A stretch of 64,000 nucleotides of DNA from Lachnospiraceae bacterium (GTDB lineage: Bacteria; Bacillota; Clostridia; Lachnospirales; Lachnospiraceae): NCBI GenBank assembly GCA_024697065.1, contig JAILGE010000009.1:18977-82976 (forward strand), read 5' to 3'. This document shows, in pieces, positions 34,651 through 43,660 of this stretch (position 1 is its first letter; every line of letters starts with the position of its first letter). Position numbers and translations under genes: made by a program. Under the pieces are notes generated by a model. That model was not told the origin of the DNA, ran no database searches, and worked only from the letters and a program-made list of their open reading frames with translations.

Positions 34651-34733
34651 ATCTTGATCGTCCCTTCGTATACGGTATCGTAGATAACGAAACAGGGCTC
34701 CCTATTTTCATAGGATGCATGAATAATATGTGA
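34651..34733 (+). pseudogene. 3' remnant of a second serpin gene
   Basis: About 81 bp almost identical (three or so mismatches) to the 3' end of the serpin gene (35984-36064). It encodes the last 27 residues, from LDRPFVYGIV to MNNM, followed by a stop. No serpin sequence precedes it. It indicates that a tandem serpin copy was deleted, or that only the gene end was duplicated. Confidence 0.85.
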
Positions 34734-34777
34734 TATGCTATATGTAAGATTTTAAAATATCCGGAAAGGATCACAAT

Positions 34778-36067
34778 ATGAAAAAGAGGAAAATCATATT
34801 TGCGCTTTTTTCACTTACAATGCTTGGTGGTTGCGGACCGGCCGCAAAATCTTACTCGCCCCCACTATTAAGCAGCCATATCATATCTACTGATGCAGAA
34901 ACTCTCCCCGCTCCGGAAGGCGCAATAGAAGACTCGGCCGTGGATGCCATGTCTGATTTTTCCCTTAAGTTGTTTACGGATACTTTAAATAAATACAGCG
35001 ATCAAGATAATATCCTAATATCTCCCACATCAACCCTGCTTGCTTTGGGTATGGCACAAAACGGCGCCGTCGGTGATACGCTGGATCAGATGGAGATCGT
35101 ATTAAATGGCGGGCTCTCAATAGAAGAGATGAATCCAGCTTATTACGACCTATCTAATCGTCTTGAATCTTCCGAAGATGTAAAGTGGAATATCGCCAAT
35201 TCCATTTGGTATAAAGATGACGGTAATTTTACACCCAAATCTGAATTCATACTGAAAGCACGCGATTGGTATGGAGCCGGATTATTTTCATCCCCCTTTG
35301 ATGACAATACTTTAACAGACATCAACAACTGGGCATCAAATGAAACTTCCGGAATGATCCCTAAGATCCTCTCCAATATTCCGACCGACGCAAGCGTATA
35401 TCTTATCAATGCCATAGCTTTCGAAGGAGAATGGGATTTAGAATACGGTGATTCTGAAATCCTTGAGAATTATCATTTTTCCAATGCAGACGGAAGCAAT
35501 CCGACAGTTACTATGCTTAAAAGCGGAGAAATAAATTATTTCCATCTCGGTGAGGGCATCGGTTTCCTGCGGCCTTATAAAGGTAATCAGTACTCATTCT
35601 TCGCTATACTTCCTGATGAGGGTATAAGTACTGCGGATTATATTTTAGGATTAAACAATGACGGTGCTGCTCTTTCCAACGCATTAAGAAATCCATCGCA
35701 CCAACAAGTAGAAGTACTCATTCCCGAGTTCTCTGTAGATTTTGAAACTGAAATGAGCAATACTCTTACGGATATGGGAATGGATCTTCCCTTTAATAAG
35801 TACCGGGCAGATTTCAGCAATATGGCTGACTTCAACAATACGCCAGACACCCTTTTTTATATCAGCAACATGATCCAGAAAACCCACCTGGAACTAGATC
35901 GAAAGGGAACCCGTGCCGTTGTTGTTACATCAGAAGAAATGGACTGCATGCCTGTTTCAATAGAACCCGACCCCATCTTTATCTATCTTGATCGTCCCTT
36001 TGTATACGGTATCGTAGATAACGAAACAGGGCTCCCTATTTTCATCGGATGCATGAATAATATGTAA
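34778..36067 (+). CDS. Serpin family lipoprotein
   Basis: 429 residues. A lipoprotein signal peptide ends at MLGGC (Cys19), so it is anchored outside the membrane. The serpin fold is clear: ILISPTSTLLALGMAQNGA, NAIAFEGEWDLEY, QVEVLIPEFSVD, the hinge KGTRAVVVTSEE (376-387) and the C-terminal RPFVYGIVDNETGLPIFIG. Counting from the hinge Gly377, P1 would be Met391; aligning on S-I-x-P instead gives Val393-Ser394, so the loop is about two residues longer than usual and the P1 choice is open. Either suggests elastase-like or chymotrypsin-like targets. Inhibitory capacity is supported by the small residues of the hinge, although P13 is Arg. It converges on a shared terminator with the GH9 cellulase gene. 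Confidence 0.93.
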   Translation: MKKRKIIFALFSLTMLGGCGPAAKSYSPPLLSSHIISTDAETLPAPEGAIEDSAVDAMSDFSLKLFTDTLNKYSDQDNILISPTSTLLALGMAQNGAVGDTLDQMEIVLNGGLSIEEMNPAYYDLSNRLESSEDVKWNIANSIWYKDDGNFTPKSEFILKARDWYGAGLFSSPFDDNTLTDINNWASNETSGMIPKILSNIPTDASVYLINAIAFEGEWDLEYGDSEILENYHFSNADGSNPTVTMLKSGEINYFHLGEGIGFLRPYKGNQYSFFAILPDEGISTADYILGLNNDGAALSNALRNPSHQQVEVLIPEFSVDFETEMSNTLTDMGMDLPFNKYRADFSNMADFNNTPDTLFYISNMIQKTHLELDRKGTRAVVVTSEEMDCMPVSIEPDPIFIYLDRPFVYGIVDNETGLPIFIGCMNNM

Positions 36068-36102
36068 TACCCCTTGCATAATATACATGTCTATCCACAT
36101 GC

Positions 36103-36133
36103 AAAAGCCCTGCGCTAAAGGCGCAGGGCTTTT
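36103..36133. terminator. Bidirectional terminator between serpin and GH9 genes
   Basis: Perfect 13-bp hairpin AAAAGCCCTGCGC-TAAAG-GCGCAGGGCTTTT with A and T runs at both ends. It serves the two converging genes. Confidence 0.93.
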
Positions 36134-36149
36134 TAAATCTTTAAACATC

Positions 36150-39100
36150 TTACGAGATCGGTACATACACAGGTTTGCCCGATGCATCATAGAGTACTCT
36201 CATCTGAGGATTTCCCCATGCATCGTAGAGATATTCCGGTGCGGCAGGCGATACTGCCGGCGAATCAGAAGCAACCGAAGCAGAATATTCATTCGGCCCG
36301 GCGGGCGATACCGCCGGCGATTGTGAAGCATCAGGTGCAGGATATGCATCAGGTGCGGCAGTCTCCGGGTCATAGAATTCGATAACCGAAGCAGGTTTAT
36401 CAGCTGCTGCGGCAGGTGTAGTCTCCGGTGCGGCAGCTTCTGTTGCAGGTGCCACATAAGGTGTATCCACTTCCGAGTCGTCGACTTCTACAGCCGCCTT
36501 CTCCAGCGTCTGTGCCCCATCGGAGTTCATATTCCCGTAATCAAGCTTTATTCCCTGAGCCGTGGCCGCATCCTGCTTCTTCATCTGCATTATCTTGTAG
36601 ATCAATATCTCTATGGAAACGATAACTGCTACCGCTCCAAAAACTATAAGTGCGATGAGCCATCCGCTCATGGGCTTTTTTCCTTCCATGCTGCCCGATG
36701 AGCCAACGCCGGCGCCACCGGCTCCGGAAGCATTGACGTCTGACGATCCCGCAGCAGTATTGGTAACATTGGCGCTCCCCGGATCTGAAGCCGCACTTAA
36801 GTTAACGGCTCCCTGTATTATACCGTCCTTAGAATTCTCCGTTATAAACCCGGTAAGCCATGCGAGAGGTGCATTCCAGTTGATGGTACATTCATTGGCG
36901 GAATATGCTTCTATATGATCCAGATAACATTTGGCGGGAGGGATCGTTCCCTTCTTCCATCCCATACCTTTGACCCAGGGATCTTCCATTCCGCTGTTAG
37001 GGCCACCCACCATTACGCCATTTGGTGCCAGCGGGAAGCTGTCATCTATGAGCCCCGCCCAGTAACGATGATGAGGATATTTTGCGGCATGGGTTCCGTA
37101 TCCCGTTACATACGAATAGTCATTCGCATTTCTTCCCAGGAGATAATCCATCGCCGATACCGCACCGTTTAAATATTTTGCATCATCGCTCAATATATAT
37201 GCATATGCGATCACAATGGCATTATCCGCAACAAATGAATTGGATCCCCACAGATATCCCTGCGCGCTATCGGTATTTGAAAGGGTTCCTCCGGAATAAG
37301 GCAGTCCGTAACCCTGCTCATTTTCCTTTTCGATAAATCTGTCGGCAGCTACCAATACAGCATCCTTTGCCTTGCTCACATCACCCGCATCAACCTTGTC
37401 TTCATTTAAGAGAACGGAAAGAGTTCCAAGGGATGCCGTATGTCCCCAGTCAAAGCATCCGTAAGTATCAACGCTTTCTCCGCCGGACAGTGTCGTCTGA
37501 ACCTGCATGAAGAAGGGTGAAGCCTTCATATCGTTGTAATATGTATCATCTCCTGTGGTGATATACAGCTCCGTTGCAGCCCAGTAGAACTCGTCCGTCA
37601 CATCATCATCACCATAGGAACCGCCTCCCGGGAAATTACCCGTAGGTGCGTACATATCGGGATGAGCCTTTGCAGCAGCATAAGTTCTCTTTGCGATATC
37701 AAGACACTGTTCGGAATAAGCATCATCTATTCCTGCCCATAAGCGCGAAGCCTGCGCCGCACATGCAGCCACATTAAGAGTAGCCGCCGTTGTTGGAGGG
37801 AGTATAACCCTCTTCATCGTATCGTCTGCAGGTGCAAGAGCAAGTCCCGTCCACTTCTCATCATGGACTTTGTGATAGACCATATCCTTGCATTCGCCGT
37901 CCTTCACAAGCATGGTGCCAAACCAGTCCATCTCCCATCTGGCTTCATCCAGAAGATCAGGGTCACCGTTATTATTCTCCGGTATATTCATCGTTCCATC
38001 GGCATATGCGGATTCGTTGCCTGTCTTTAAAGCAGTCTCATACTGATTCTGCAGAAGCCATAATGATATTCCGCCGTTTACGACATATTTGCCGTGATCG
38101 CCCGCATCATACCATCCGCCTGTAACATCCTGAGAGCCGCTTGTGGCCTGATCCGTGAAGCTTGTTCTTATCTCGGCAACATCCGAAGGATGACCTGCCG
38201 CACGTGCAAGTCCGTTCTTATCACCCGATGTGATGAATTGACTCTCAATGGCTATCGCAGATCTGTTCTGATAGAAATAATTCAGTGAATCGTATAAAAG
38301 AGCTGAATAGGTCTGTGAATCTCCTATGGCGAACTCTCTTGATACAGCTCCGTTGTCAGCCTTTAAAGTGTATTTACCCTTCTCATTAAAATCCGAGAAA
38401 TCAAGAACATGAACATTATCTCCTGAGTCGGCATCCAGTCCCATTGGTTCGGACTTCCCGCTCCAGACTTCCTTACCGCTTTCATCCACAAGAGAAAAAC
38501 CTACAGCAGACTTGCTGTCGGAAAGAAGGGTTGCTTTCTTTGCCATATCTTCAAAATATCCCACCTGATTCGTAAGGATATCTGAACGCACCCATGCCGG
38601 CTCTTCTACATAATCATTTTCATTCGAAGTCTCATCGAAAAGAGACATGTTATCGAACTCTATGACAGTTCCCGCGGGAAAGCATACACCGTTCGTATAC
38701 TGACCGTCACCGCCAAGGTGGAAAGCCCACTCAGCCACATCAAGACTCTGTCCCGCAGTAAAAGTAAGATCCACAGTCTTCCACTGTCCGGCAGTATCAT
38801 AGGGAATGGGATCCCAGGTAGCACCCAGATCTGAGCCGTTGCTCATATTGTGCCAGACTTCCACATCGCCTGCGAGATTACCTATCTTCGTATAGTACTT
38901 TCCGGTATTAGATGCTTTGATCTCGTAATGCACATGATATGTATGGCCAGCTACTATCTTCAGACCTCTGTGTCTAAACTGGCAGTCCCATCTGTCATCG
39001 CCGCCATTGGAAGCTCCGCCGGGATTAACTATGGTGATCCTGTAGACACCGTCCGCGATCTCGAATTCCATCTTGCCGGTCTCTGATTCCATGATATGCC

Positions 39101-39260
39101 ACGGAAGGCCTCTTCCGTCGTCAAAATCCGTTGCTCCCAGCTGTTCACCTGCGAAGGTATAAACAGGCTTTGAAAATGCTGTTGTCGCGCCTCCGAAAAC
39201 AGATCCTGCAGTCAGCACTCCCGAAAGAACTAATCCACTGATTCTTCTGCTCTTTTTCAT
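36150..39260 (-). CDS. Membrane-anchored GH9 endoglucanase with N-terminal CBM and cytoplasmic tail
   Basis: 1036 residues. Signal peptide (1-30); a CBM4/9-like beta-sandwich (about 31-212, ending FDNMSLFD); Ig-like CelD_N domain (225-312, beginning SDILTNQVGY); GH9 catalytic domain (about 315-800) with GGWYDAGDHG (381-390, catalytic aspartates 385/388), the histidine motif in HAAKYPHHRYWAG and the catalytic glutamate in YSANECTINWNAPLAW. A Ser/Gly linker and one membrane segment (866-890) follow. The remaining 146 residues should be cytoplasmic: acidic, Ala/Pro-rich, with SPAVSPA twice and a double YDAxGxP repeat at the end. The cellulase is therefore cell-attached, unlike dockerin-borne GH9 enzymes. 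The function of the long inner tail is unknown. Confidence 0.94.
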   Translation of the reverse strand: MKKSRRISGLVLSGVLTAGSVFGGATTAFSKPVYTFAGEQLGATDFDDGRGLPWHIMESETGKMEFEIADGVYRITIVNPGGASNGGDDRWDCQFRHRGLKIVAGHTYHVHYEIKASNTGKYYTKIGNLAGDVEVWHNMSNGSDLGATWDPIPYDTAGQWKTVDLTFTAGQSLDVAEWAFHLGGDGQYTNGVCFPAGTVIEFDNMSLFDETSNENDYVEEPAWVRSDILTNQVGYFEDMAKKATLLSDSKSAVGFSLVDESGKEVWSGKSEPMGLDADSGDNVHVLDFSDFNEKGKYTLKADNGAVSREFAIGDSQTYSALLYDSLNYFYQNRSAIAIESQFITSGDKNGLARAAGHPSDVAEIRTSFTDQATSGSQDVTGGWYDAGDHGKYVVNGGISLWLLQNQYETALKTGNESAYADGTMNIPENNNGDPDLLDEARWEMDWFGTMLVKDGECKDMVYHKVHDEKWTGLALAPADDTMKRVILPPTTAATLNVAACAAQASRLWAGIDDAYSEQCLDIAKRTYAAAKAHPDMYAPTGNFPGGGSYGDDDVTDEFYWAATELYITTGDDTYYNDMKASPFFMQVQTTLSGGESVDTYGCFDWGHTASLGTLSVLLNEDKVDAGDVSKAKDAVLVAADRFIEKENEQGYGLPYSGGTLSNTDSAQGYLWGSNSFVADNAIVIAYAYILSDDAKYLNGAVSAMDYLLGRNANDYSYVTGYGTHAAKYPHHRYWAGLIDDSFPLAPNGVMVGGPNSGMEDPWVKGMGWKKGTIPPAKCYLDHIEAYSANECTINWNAPLAWLTGFITENSKDGIIQGAVNLSAASDPGSANVTNTAAGSSDVNASGAGGAGVGSSGSMEGKKPMSGWLIALIVFGAVAVIVSIEILIYKIMQMKKQDAATAQGIKLDYGNMNSDGAQTLEKAAVEVDDSEVDTPYVAPATEAAAPETTPAAAADKPASVIEFYDPETAAPDAYPAPDASQSPAVSPAGPNEYSASVASDSPAVSPAAPEYLYDAWGNPQMRVLYDASGKPVYVPIS

Positions 39261-39325
39261 AACCCCTTTTCTCCCTTTATTCTCATAATAAGCGCATAAA
39301 CTAATCTTAAAAACGCCCCCACTTT

Positions 39326-40219
39326 TTACTCCTGCAGATCAAATCCACCATAATCAGTGCCAACATTACCGGATGCTATATCGTGTAGTTCATCATTTTC
39401 GCAGTCATACAAATATATATGCTCATCCCTGGCCGGATAAATATATCCTACAGCTCCTATATTTTCGAACGCAACCCATTTACCATCATCGGATATTGAT
39501 ATTTTATTAGCCGGAAGGTCTAAATCCGTAATATCATCTTCATGATCTTGTTTCACATCATAAATATAAGCCGTTTTGTCTATGAAGTATGCAATTTTAT
39601 CTGCCGATGGAGTTATATCAAATATATAAGGTTCAAAGTTGTCAATAAGCACTTCGCTCGTTCCATCCTTAACATTAAAAGAAACCAGCTTTCCTTTCTG
39701 GCGTACATAAAGATGCTCTTTGTTCTTATCCGAACTGAAACTGTACATTGAATCAGAATCACATAAAAACTCCAGCTCGCCATCATCAATTAAAAATATA
39801 CCTTTTATCGTTTCATTTCCTTTAAACTTAAAATAAATTGCTGCTTTATCGTCTTCATTCAGCGGTTCTATATGACCTATTTCTACGCCATCATGATCAG
39901 GCGCTATCACTTTATACTTACTCTTATCCAATATAGTGATCATTTCTCCTTTATCTCGATCATATCTGACTATATTAGAATTATAGATATTATAAAAATA
40001 ATAGTTTCCGTTAGCATAGCTTATATCATCCATACCATCGCCTTCCGGATACAGCTCACAACTATCGGCAGTACCATCAGCGTATACAAGTTCTAATTTC
40101 TGTTCCGGATAATTAACATAAGCATATCCTATTCCAATTGCTGTTTTTTTATCATCATGTTTGCCACATCCGCAAAGCATAACAGCCACAAGAAACAAAA
40201 CAATAAGCAGCTTTCTCAT
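39326..40219 (-). CDS. Lipoprotein, probable beta-propeller
   Basis: About 297 residues from an ATG at 40219. The signal peptide MRKLLIVLFLVAVMLCGCG has a lipobox, so it is a surface lipoprotein. The remainder shows repeated short beta-strand units with aromatic residues (GNYYFYNIYNSNIVRYD, KLVSFNVKDG, AYIYDVK, EHIYLYDCE) spaced about 40 residues apart, like a TolB/WD40-type propeller; no catalytic motif is visible. Other in-frame ATGs (40225, 40234, 40270) also lack good ribosome binding sites, so the start is approximate. Not recognised beyond this. Confidence 0.65.
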   Translation of the reverse strand: MRKLLIVLFLVAVMLCGCGKHDDKKTAIGIGYAYVNYPEQKLELVYADGTADSCELYPEGDGMDDISYANGNYYFYNIYNSNIVRYDRDKGEMITILDKSKYKVIAPDHDGVEIGHIEPLNEDDKAAIYFKFKGNETIKGIFLIDDGELEFLCDSDSMYSFSSDKNKEHLYVRQKGKLVSFNVKDGTSEVLIDNFEPYIFDITPSADKIAYFIDKTAYIYDVKQDHEDDITDLDLPANKISISDDGKWVAFENIGAVGYIYPARDEHIYLYDCENDELHDIASGNVGTDYGGFDLQE

Positions 40220-40375
40220 CACCATCTTGATCATAAAAAGAATATATGCCTTATGGCTTCCCGTTCCCATGTGTAATCTTTATTAATATTTAATGATGAA
40301 TTGTTATCATTAACCGGATATGACATCGGCTAACCTCCTATTGATTATTGCTTTCAAGAAAGCCATGGATTACGC

Positions 40376-41344
40376 TTATTCTGCGCTGTCTTCTTCCGGC
40401 ACTTCCCAACCATCGACGATCTCGTAGTTGATATCATTATCTATTGCATACTGCTCAGCATAAGAGCCGGAAACAGTAATGATCTTACAACTATTCGTAT
40501 CCGCCAGCTCACTTTTTTTTATGTACTCAACACTCTCTGGAATATATATCACATAATTAGGATTCAGAAACAATCCAAACGCACATATTTTTTTTACTGA
40601 CTCAGGAAGATAAATCGTCAAGGCCTCTTCAGTTTCCTCACCATAGGCTGCTGAAAGCACCTCGACCCCTTCAGGAATAACCGAAACGCTCTTGTCTCCC
40701 TTATACTTTTGAAGGACGTTATTGATTATTACATAATCCGTATCTTGTTTATCCATCCAGGGCGTATCTTCAAAAATATAAGGTGCCTCAACATTCACCC
40801 CTGACAAATCTCCAATCTCTTCTATACCGCTCCCCCTAAAAGCACCAAACCCCAGTAATTTTAATTCATTTGAGTAAGGTATGAATGTTAAAGCTTTGCA
40901 TCCTTCAAACGCCATTGTACTGATAGTTTCTAATCGATTCCCCAAATTTGCTTCTTTTAATCTATTATCGCCTAAAAACGTATCATATCCAACGAATTTT
41001 ATCTCTTCTGCCTTAACAGACTCCAAATTATCACACATTGCAAACGCTCTCGGTTCTAAGATTTCTACATTTTCAGGGATTGTAACGCTCTTTATCACAC
41101 TATTCTTCATAAAACAACAAAATCCTATTGTCCTAACCGGCATTATTCCTATTTTGTTTGGGATTGTTACGCATTCTTCAGTGCCATGGTATTCTGCTAA
41201 GCAAACTCTGTTACTGTAAAAATCAACCGTGTAATCGCCCACCCTTTTTCTGATAGGGTGTGATAATAATCTTACGTAGATTAATAACAATGCTCCAATG
41301 ACACAGGCTATAATCAATATCTTTTTTTTAGTGATTTTCTTCAT
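40376..41344 (-). CDS. BspA-type leucine-rich repeat protein, membrane-anchored (copy 1)
   Basis: 322 residues: one N-terminal membrane segment (about 7-27) and then LRR_5/BspA-type repeats (IPNKIGIMPVRTIGFCCF, VTIPENVEILEPRAFAMCDN, NRLETISTMAFEGCKALTFI). It has no sorting signal, so it is a type II membrane protein with an outside domain. It is a close paralogue of the gene at 41397-42368, 52 bp away. A 70-bp block in the middle and about 80 bp at the 3' end are nearly identical between the two while the rest has diverged. Roles in binding are common for the family but not shown here. Confidence 0.85.
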   Translation of the reverse strand: MKKITKKKILIIACVIGALLLIYVRLLSHPIRKRVGDYTVDFYSNRVCLAEYHGTEECVTIPNKIGIMPVRTIGFCCFMKNSVIKSVTIPENVEILEPRAFAMCDNLESVKAEEIKFVGYDTFLGDNRLKEANLGNRLETISTMAFEGCKALTFIPYSNELKLLGFGAFRGSGIEEIGDLSGVNVEAPYIFEDTPWMDKQDTDYVIINNVLQKYKGDKSVSVIPEGVEVLSAAYGEETEEALTIYLPESVKKICAFGLFLNPNYVIYIPESVEYIKKSELADTNSCKIITVSGSYAEQYAIDNDINYEIVDGWEVPEEDSAE

Positions 41345-41396
41345 AAAATCAATCCTTATAAGTTACTGTTTCTTATTGCAGCACAATGGATTACGC

Positions 41397-42368
41397 TTAT
41401 TCTGCGCTGTCTTCTTCCGGCACATCCCAGCCATCGACGATCTCGTAGTTGATATCATTATCTATTGCATACGTCATTGCATAAGAGCCGAGAACAGTAA
41501 TGATCTTGCAACCATTTCTTTTCCCCCGTTCACAATATTCTATGTATTCAACGCTTGCCGGAATATATATCACATAATTGGGATTACAGAACAATCCAAA
41601 TGAAGTAATTTTTTTTACTGAATTAGGAATATAAATCGTTAACGGTTTCTCAGATTCCGCTTCATAGGCTCCTGCCAGTACTTCGACCCCATCAGGAATA
41701 ACCGAAACGTTCTTGTCTCCCTTATACTTATGAAGGACGTTATTGATTATTACATAATCCGTATCTTGTTTATCCATCCAGGGCGTATCTTCAAAAATAT
41801 AAGCTTCCTCAACATTCACCCCTGACAAATCCCCCAGTTCCTCAATTCCGCATTCAGAAAACGCCCAACCGCCAATTTCTTTAAGTGATGATCTTGACGG
41901 AATGTATGTTAACGCATGGCATCCCGCAAAAGCTAATCTCCCTATTGTCTGCACATTTTCGCCGAGTTCAACCCTTTCCAGTTTAATGTCATCTGCAAAA
42001 GCAAATTCCTCTATAACTTTGATTCTCGAAGCTTCAACAGATTTCAAATTTACACATCTATCAAATGCACCATACTCAATATATTTCACGTTATTGGGGA
42101 TAACGACAGTTTCTATCGTTTCGTTATCTGCAAAGCATTTTTCTTCAATGGCACCGACAGGAAAAATACCAATGAAATTTGGAATTTGAACATCCTTATC
42201 TCCCCCTCTATAGTTATCTAAACCTATTCCATTCACGTACAATGTCGCTGTGTAATCTTTGGTTTGAAATTTAATAGGGAAGGTAAAATAAACTAATAGA
42301 AATAGTATCGCCAATACTAAAACCACAATAACAATTTTTTTAATGATTTTTTTAATGATTTTCTTCAT
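41397..42368 (-). CDS. BspA-type leucine-rich repeat protein, membrane-anchored (copy 2)
   Basis: 323 residues from the ATG at 42368, which matches the start of its paralogue; a GTG 21 bp upstream is in frame but would bury the AAGGAG ribosome binding site. N-terminal lysine-rich segment and membrane anchor, then BspA-type LRRs (IPNFIGIFPVGAIEEKCF, NNVKYIEYGAFDRCVN, ENVQTIGRLAFAGCHALTYI). Its C-terminus (YEIVDGWDVPEEDSAE) differs from copy 1 by one residue in sixteen. Confidence 0.84.
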   Translation of the reverse strand: MKKIIKKIIKKIVIVVLVLAILFLLVYFTFPIKFQTKDYTATLYVNGIGLDNYRGGDKDVQIPNFIGIFPVGAIEEKCFADNETIETVVIPNNVKYIEYGAFDRCVNLKSVEASRIKVIEEFAFADDIKLERVELGENVQTIGRLAFAGCHALTYIPSRSSLKEIGGWAFSECGIEELGDLSGVNVEEAYIFEDTPWMDKQDTDYVIINNVLHKYKGDKNVSVIPDGVEVLAGAYEAESEKPLTIYIPNSVKKITSFGLFCNPNYVIYIPASVEYIEYCERGKRNGCKIITVLGSYAMTYAIDNDINYEIVDGWDVPEEDSAE

Positions 42369-42546
42369 AAGATCAATTATCTCCTTCACTAACCAAGATA
42401 TTTCCTGTTGCTTTATTATATTCAGTTATCATATTTATTTTTTGGTTTGTTGTACCGGGATAACACTGTGCTTCCTCCGATATTTCATAAAAACATTGAT
42501 ATCTCAGATCCACCAGTATTTCAAAAATATTTTTGTAAACTGAGTC

Positions 42547-42699
42547 TTACTCCTGTATTATAGGATTATCAGCAATAAAAGGAGCAGGTTCCGGACACTC
42601 TACGTTGTCGTCTATGATCTCCCGGCTCACTTCTCTTATAGCTCTTACTTCCTTCTAGAATCTTTCTAAATCTATCTTTATAGGATTGTTATTTCCCAT
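42547..42699 (-). pseudogene. Small gene interrupted by an in-frame amber codon
   Basis: From an ATG at 42699, with GGGAG at 7 nt, there are 14 codons (MGNNNPIKIDLERF), then TAG at 42655-42657, then 35 more open codons (from KEVRAIREVSREII to NPIIQE) ending in TAA. Both halves have coherent amphipathic composition, suggesting one 50-residue protein split by a point mutation. It starts 15 bp after the cysK stop, so it would be co-transcribed. Readthrough or a sequencing error are the alternatives. The rest of the gap, 42369-42546, shows nothing further. Confidence 0.5.
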
Positions 42700-42714
42700 T
42701 TTATTTCTCCCAAT

Positions 42715-43641
42715 TTACCCAAATAACGGCGTTGAAAAATATCTTTCAGCTGTATCCGGAAGTACGGTCACTACGGTCTTTCCTTTTCCAAGCTGCTTAG
42801 CCAGTCTGATGGCAGCCGCTACATTTGTGCCGCTTGAGATACCGCACATTATACCTTCCTTCTTTGCAAGCTCCTTTGCGGTCTCAAGAGCCTCTTCATC
42901 CGTCACTATGCAGATCTCCGAATAAATATCTCTGTCCAGGATCTTGGGAATAACTCCGTCACCTATACCCATCTGAATATGTGTTCCTATGCTTCCGCCT
43001 GAAAGAATAGCCGCATGTTCCGGCTCAACTGCCCAGATCGTCACATCAGGATACTTTTCTTTCAGCGCTCTTCCTATACCGGTTATGGTTCCACCGGTAC
43101 CGATACCTGAGCAGAAGCCGTGTATCTGTTTTCCCGCCTGCTCTATCAGCTCTTTAGCGGTACCTTCATACTGAGCAAGGACATTGGCAGGATTCTCGAA
43201 CTGCTGCGGGATAAAAACCTTCGGATCCTTAGCAGCGATCTCCTTCGCCATCCCCACGCATTTTTTTATAGCCTTGCCTATATCTCCGTCATCATGGACA
43301 AGCCTTACCTCAGCGCCATAATGCTCCACAAGCTTTCTTCTCTCTTCGCTCACGGAATCCGGCATTATGATAATGGTCCTGTATCCTCTGACCGCACCTA
43401 TGAGTGCCAGACCTATACCCTGATTGCCACTGGTGGGCTCCACTATTATGCTTTCCTTACCTATCCGTCCTTCCCGCTCTGCGGTTTCTATCATATTGTA
43501 GGCGGTTCTGGTCTTCACCGAGCCTCCGACGTTTAATCCTTCGAACTTAACAAGGATCTCCGCCGCGTCCTCAGGCGCCATATTATTCAAGCGTATGAGA
43601 GGTGTTTCTCCCATCGCCTCAAGTATATTTTCACAGATCAT
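42715..43641 (-). CDS. cysK: Cysteine synthase (O-acetylserine sulfhydrylase)
   Basis: 308 residues, fold-type II PLP enzyme. The PLP lysine is in GGSVKTRTAYNMI (about residue 40), with the TSGNQGIGLA loop (68-77) and the phosphate-binding GIGTGGTITGIG. The C-terminal GKTVVTVLPDTAERYFST is also typical. It replaces the acetyl group of O-acetylserine by sulfide. It lies 19 bp after the MATE exporter gene; no cysE is nearby. Confidence 0.95.
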   Translation of the reverse strand: MICENILEAMGETPLIRLNNMAPEDAAEILVKFEGLNVGGSVKTRTAYNMIETAEREGRIGKESIIVEPTSGNQGIGLALIGAVRGYRTIIIMPDSVSEERRKLVEHYGAEVRLVHDDGDIGKAIKKCVGMAKEIAAKDPKVFIPQQFENPANVLAQYEGTAKELIEQAGKQIHGFCSGIGTGGTITGIGRALKEKYPDVTIWAVEPEHAAILSGGSIGTHIQMGIGDGVIPKILDRDIYSEICIVTDEEALETAKELAKKEGIMCGISSGTNVAAAIRLAKQLGKGKTVVTVLPDTAERYFSTPLFG

Positions 43642-43660
43642 TTTCCAACCTCCACATTAC

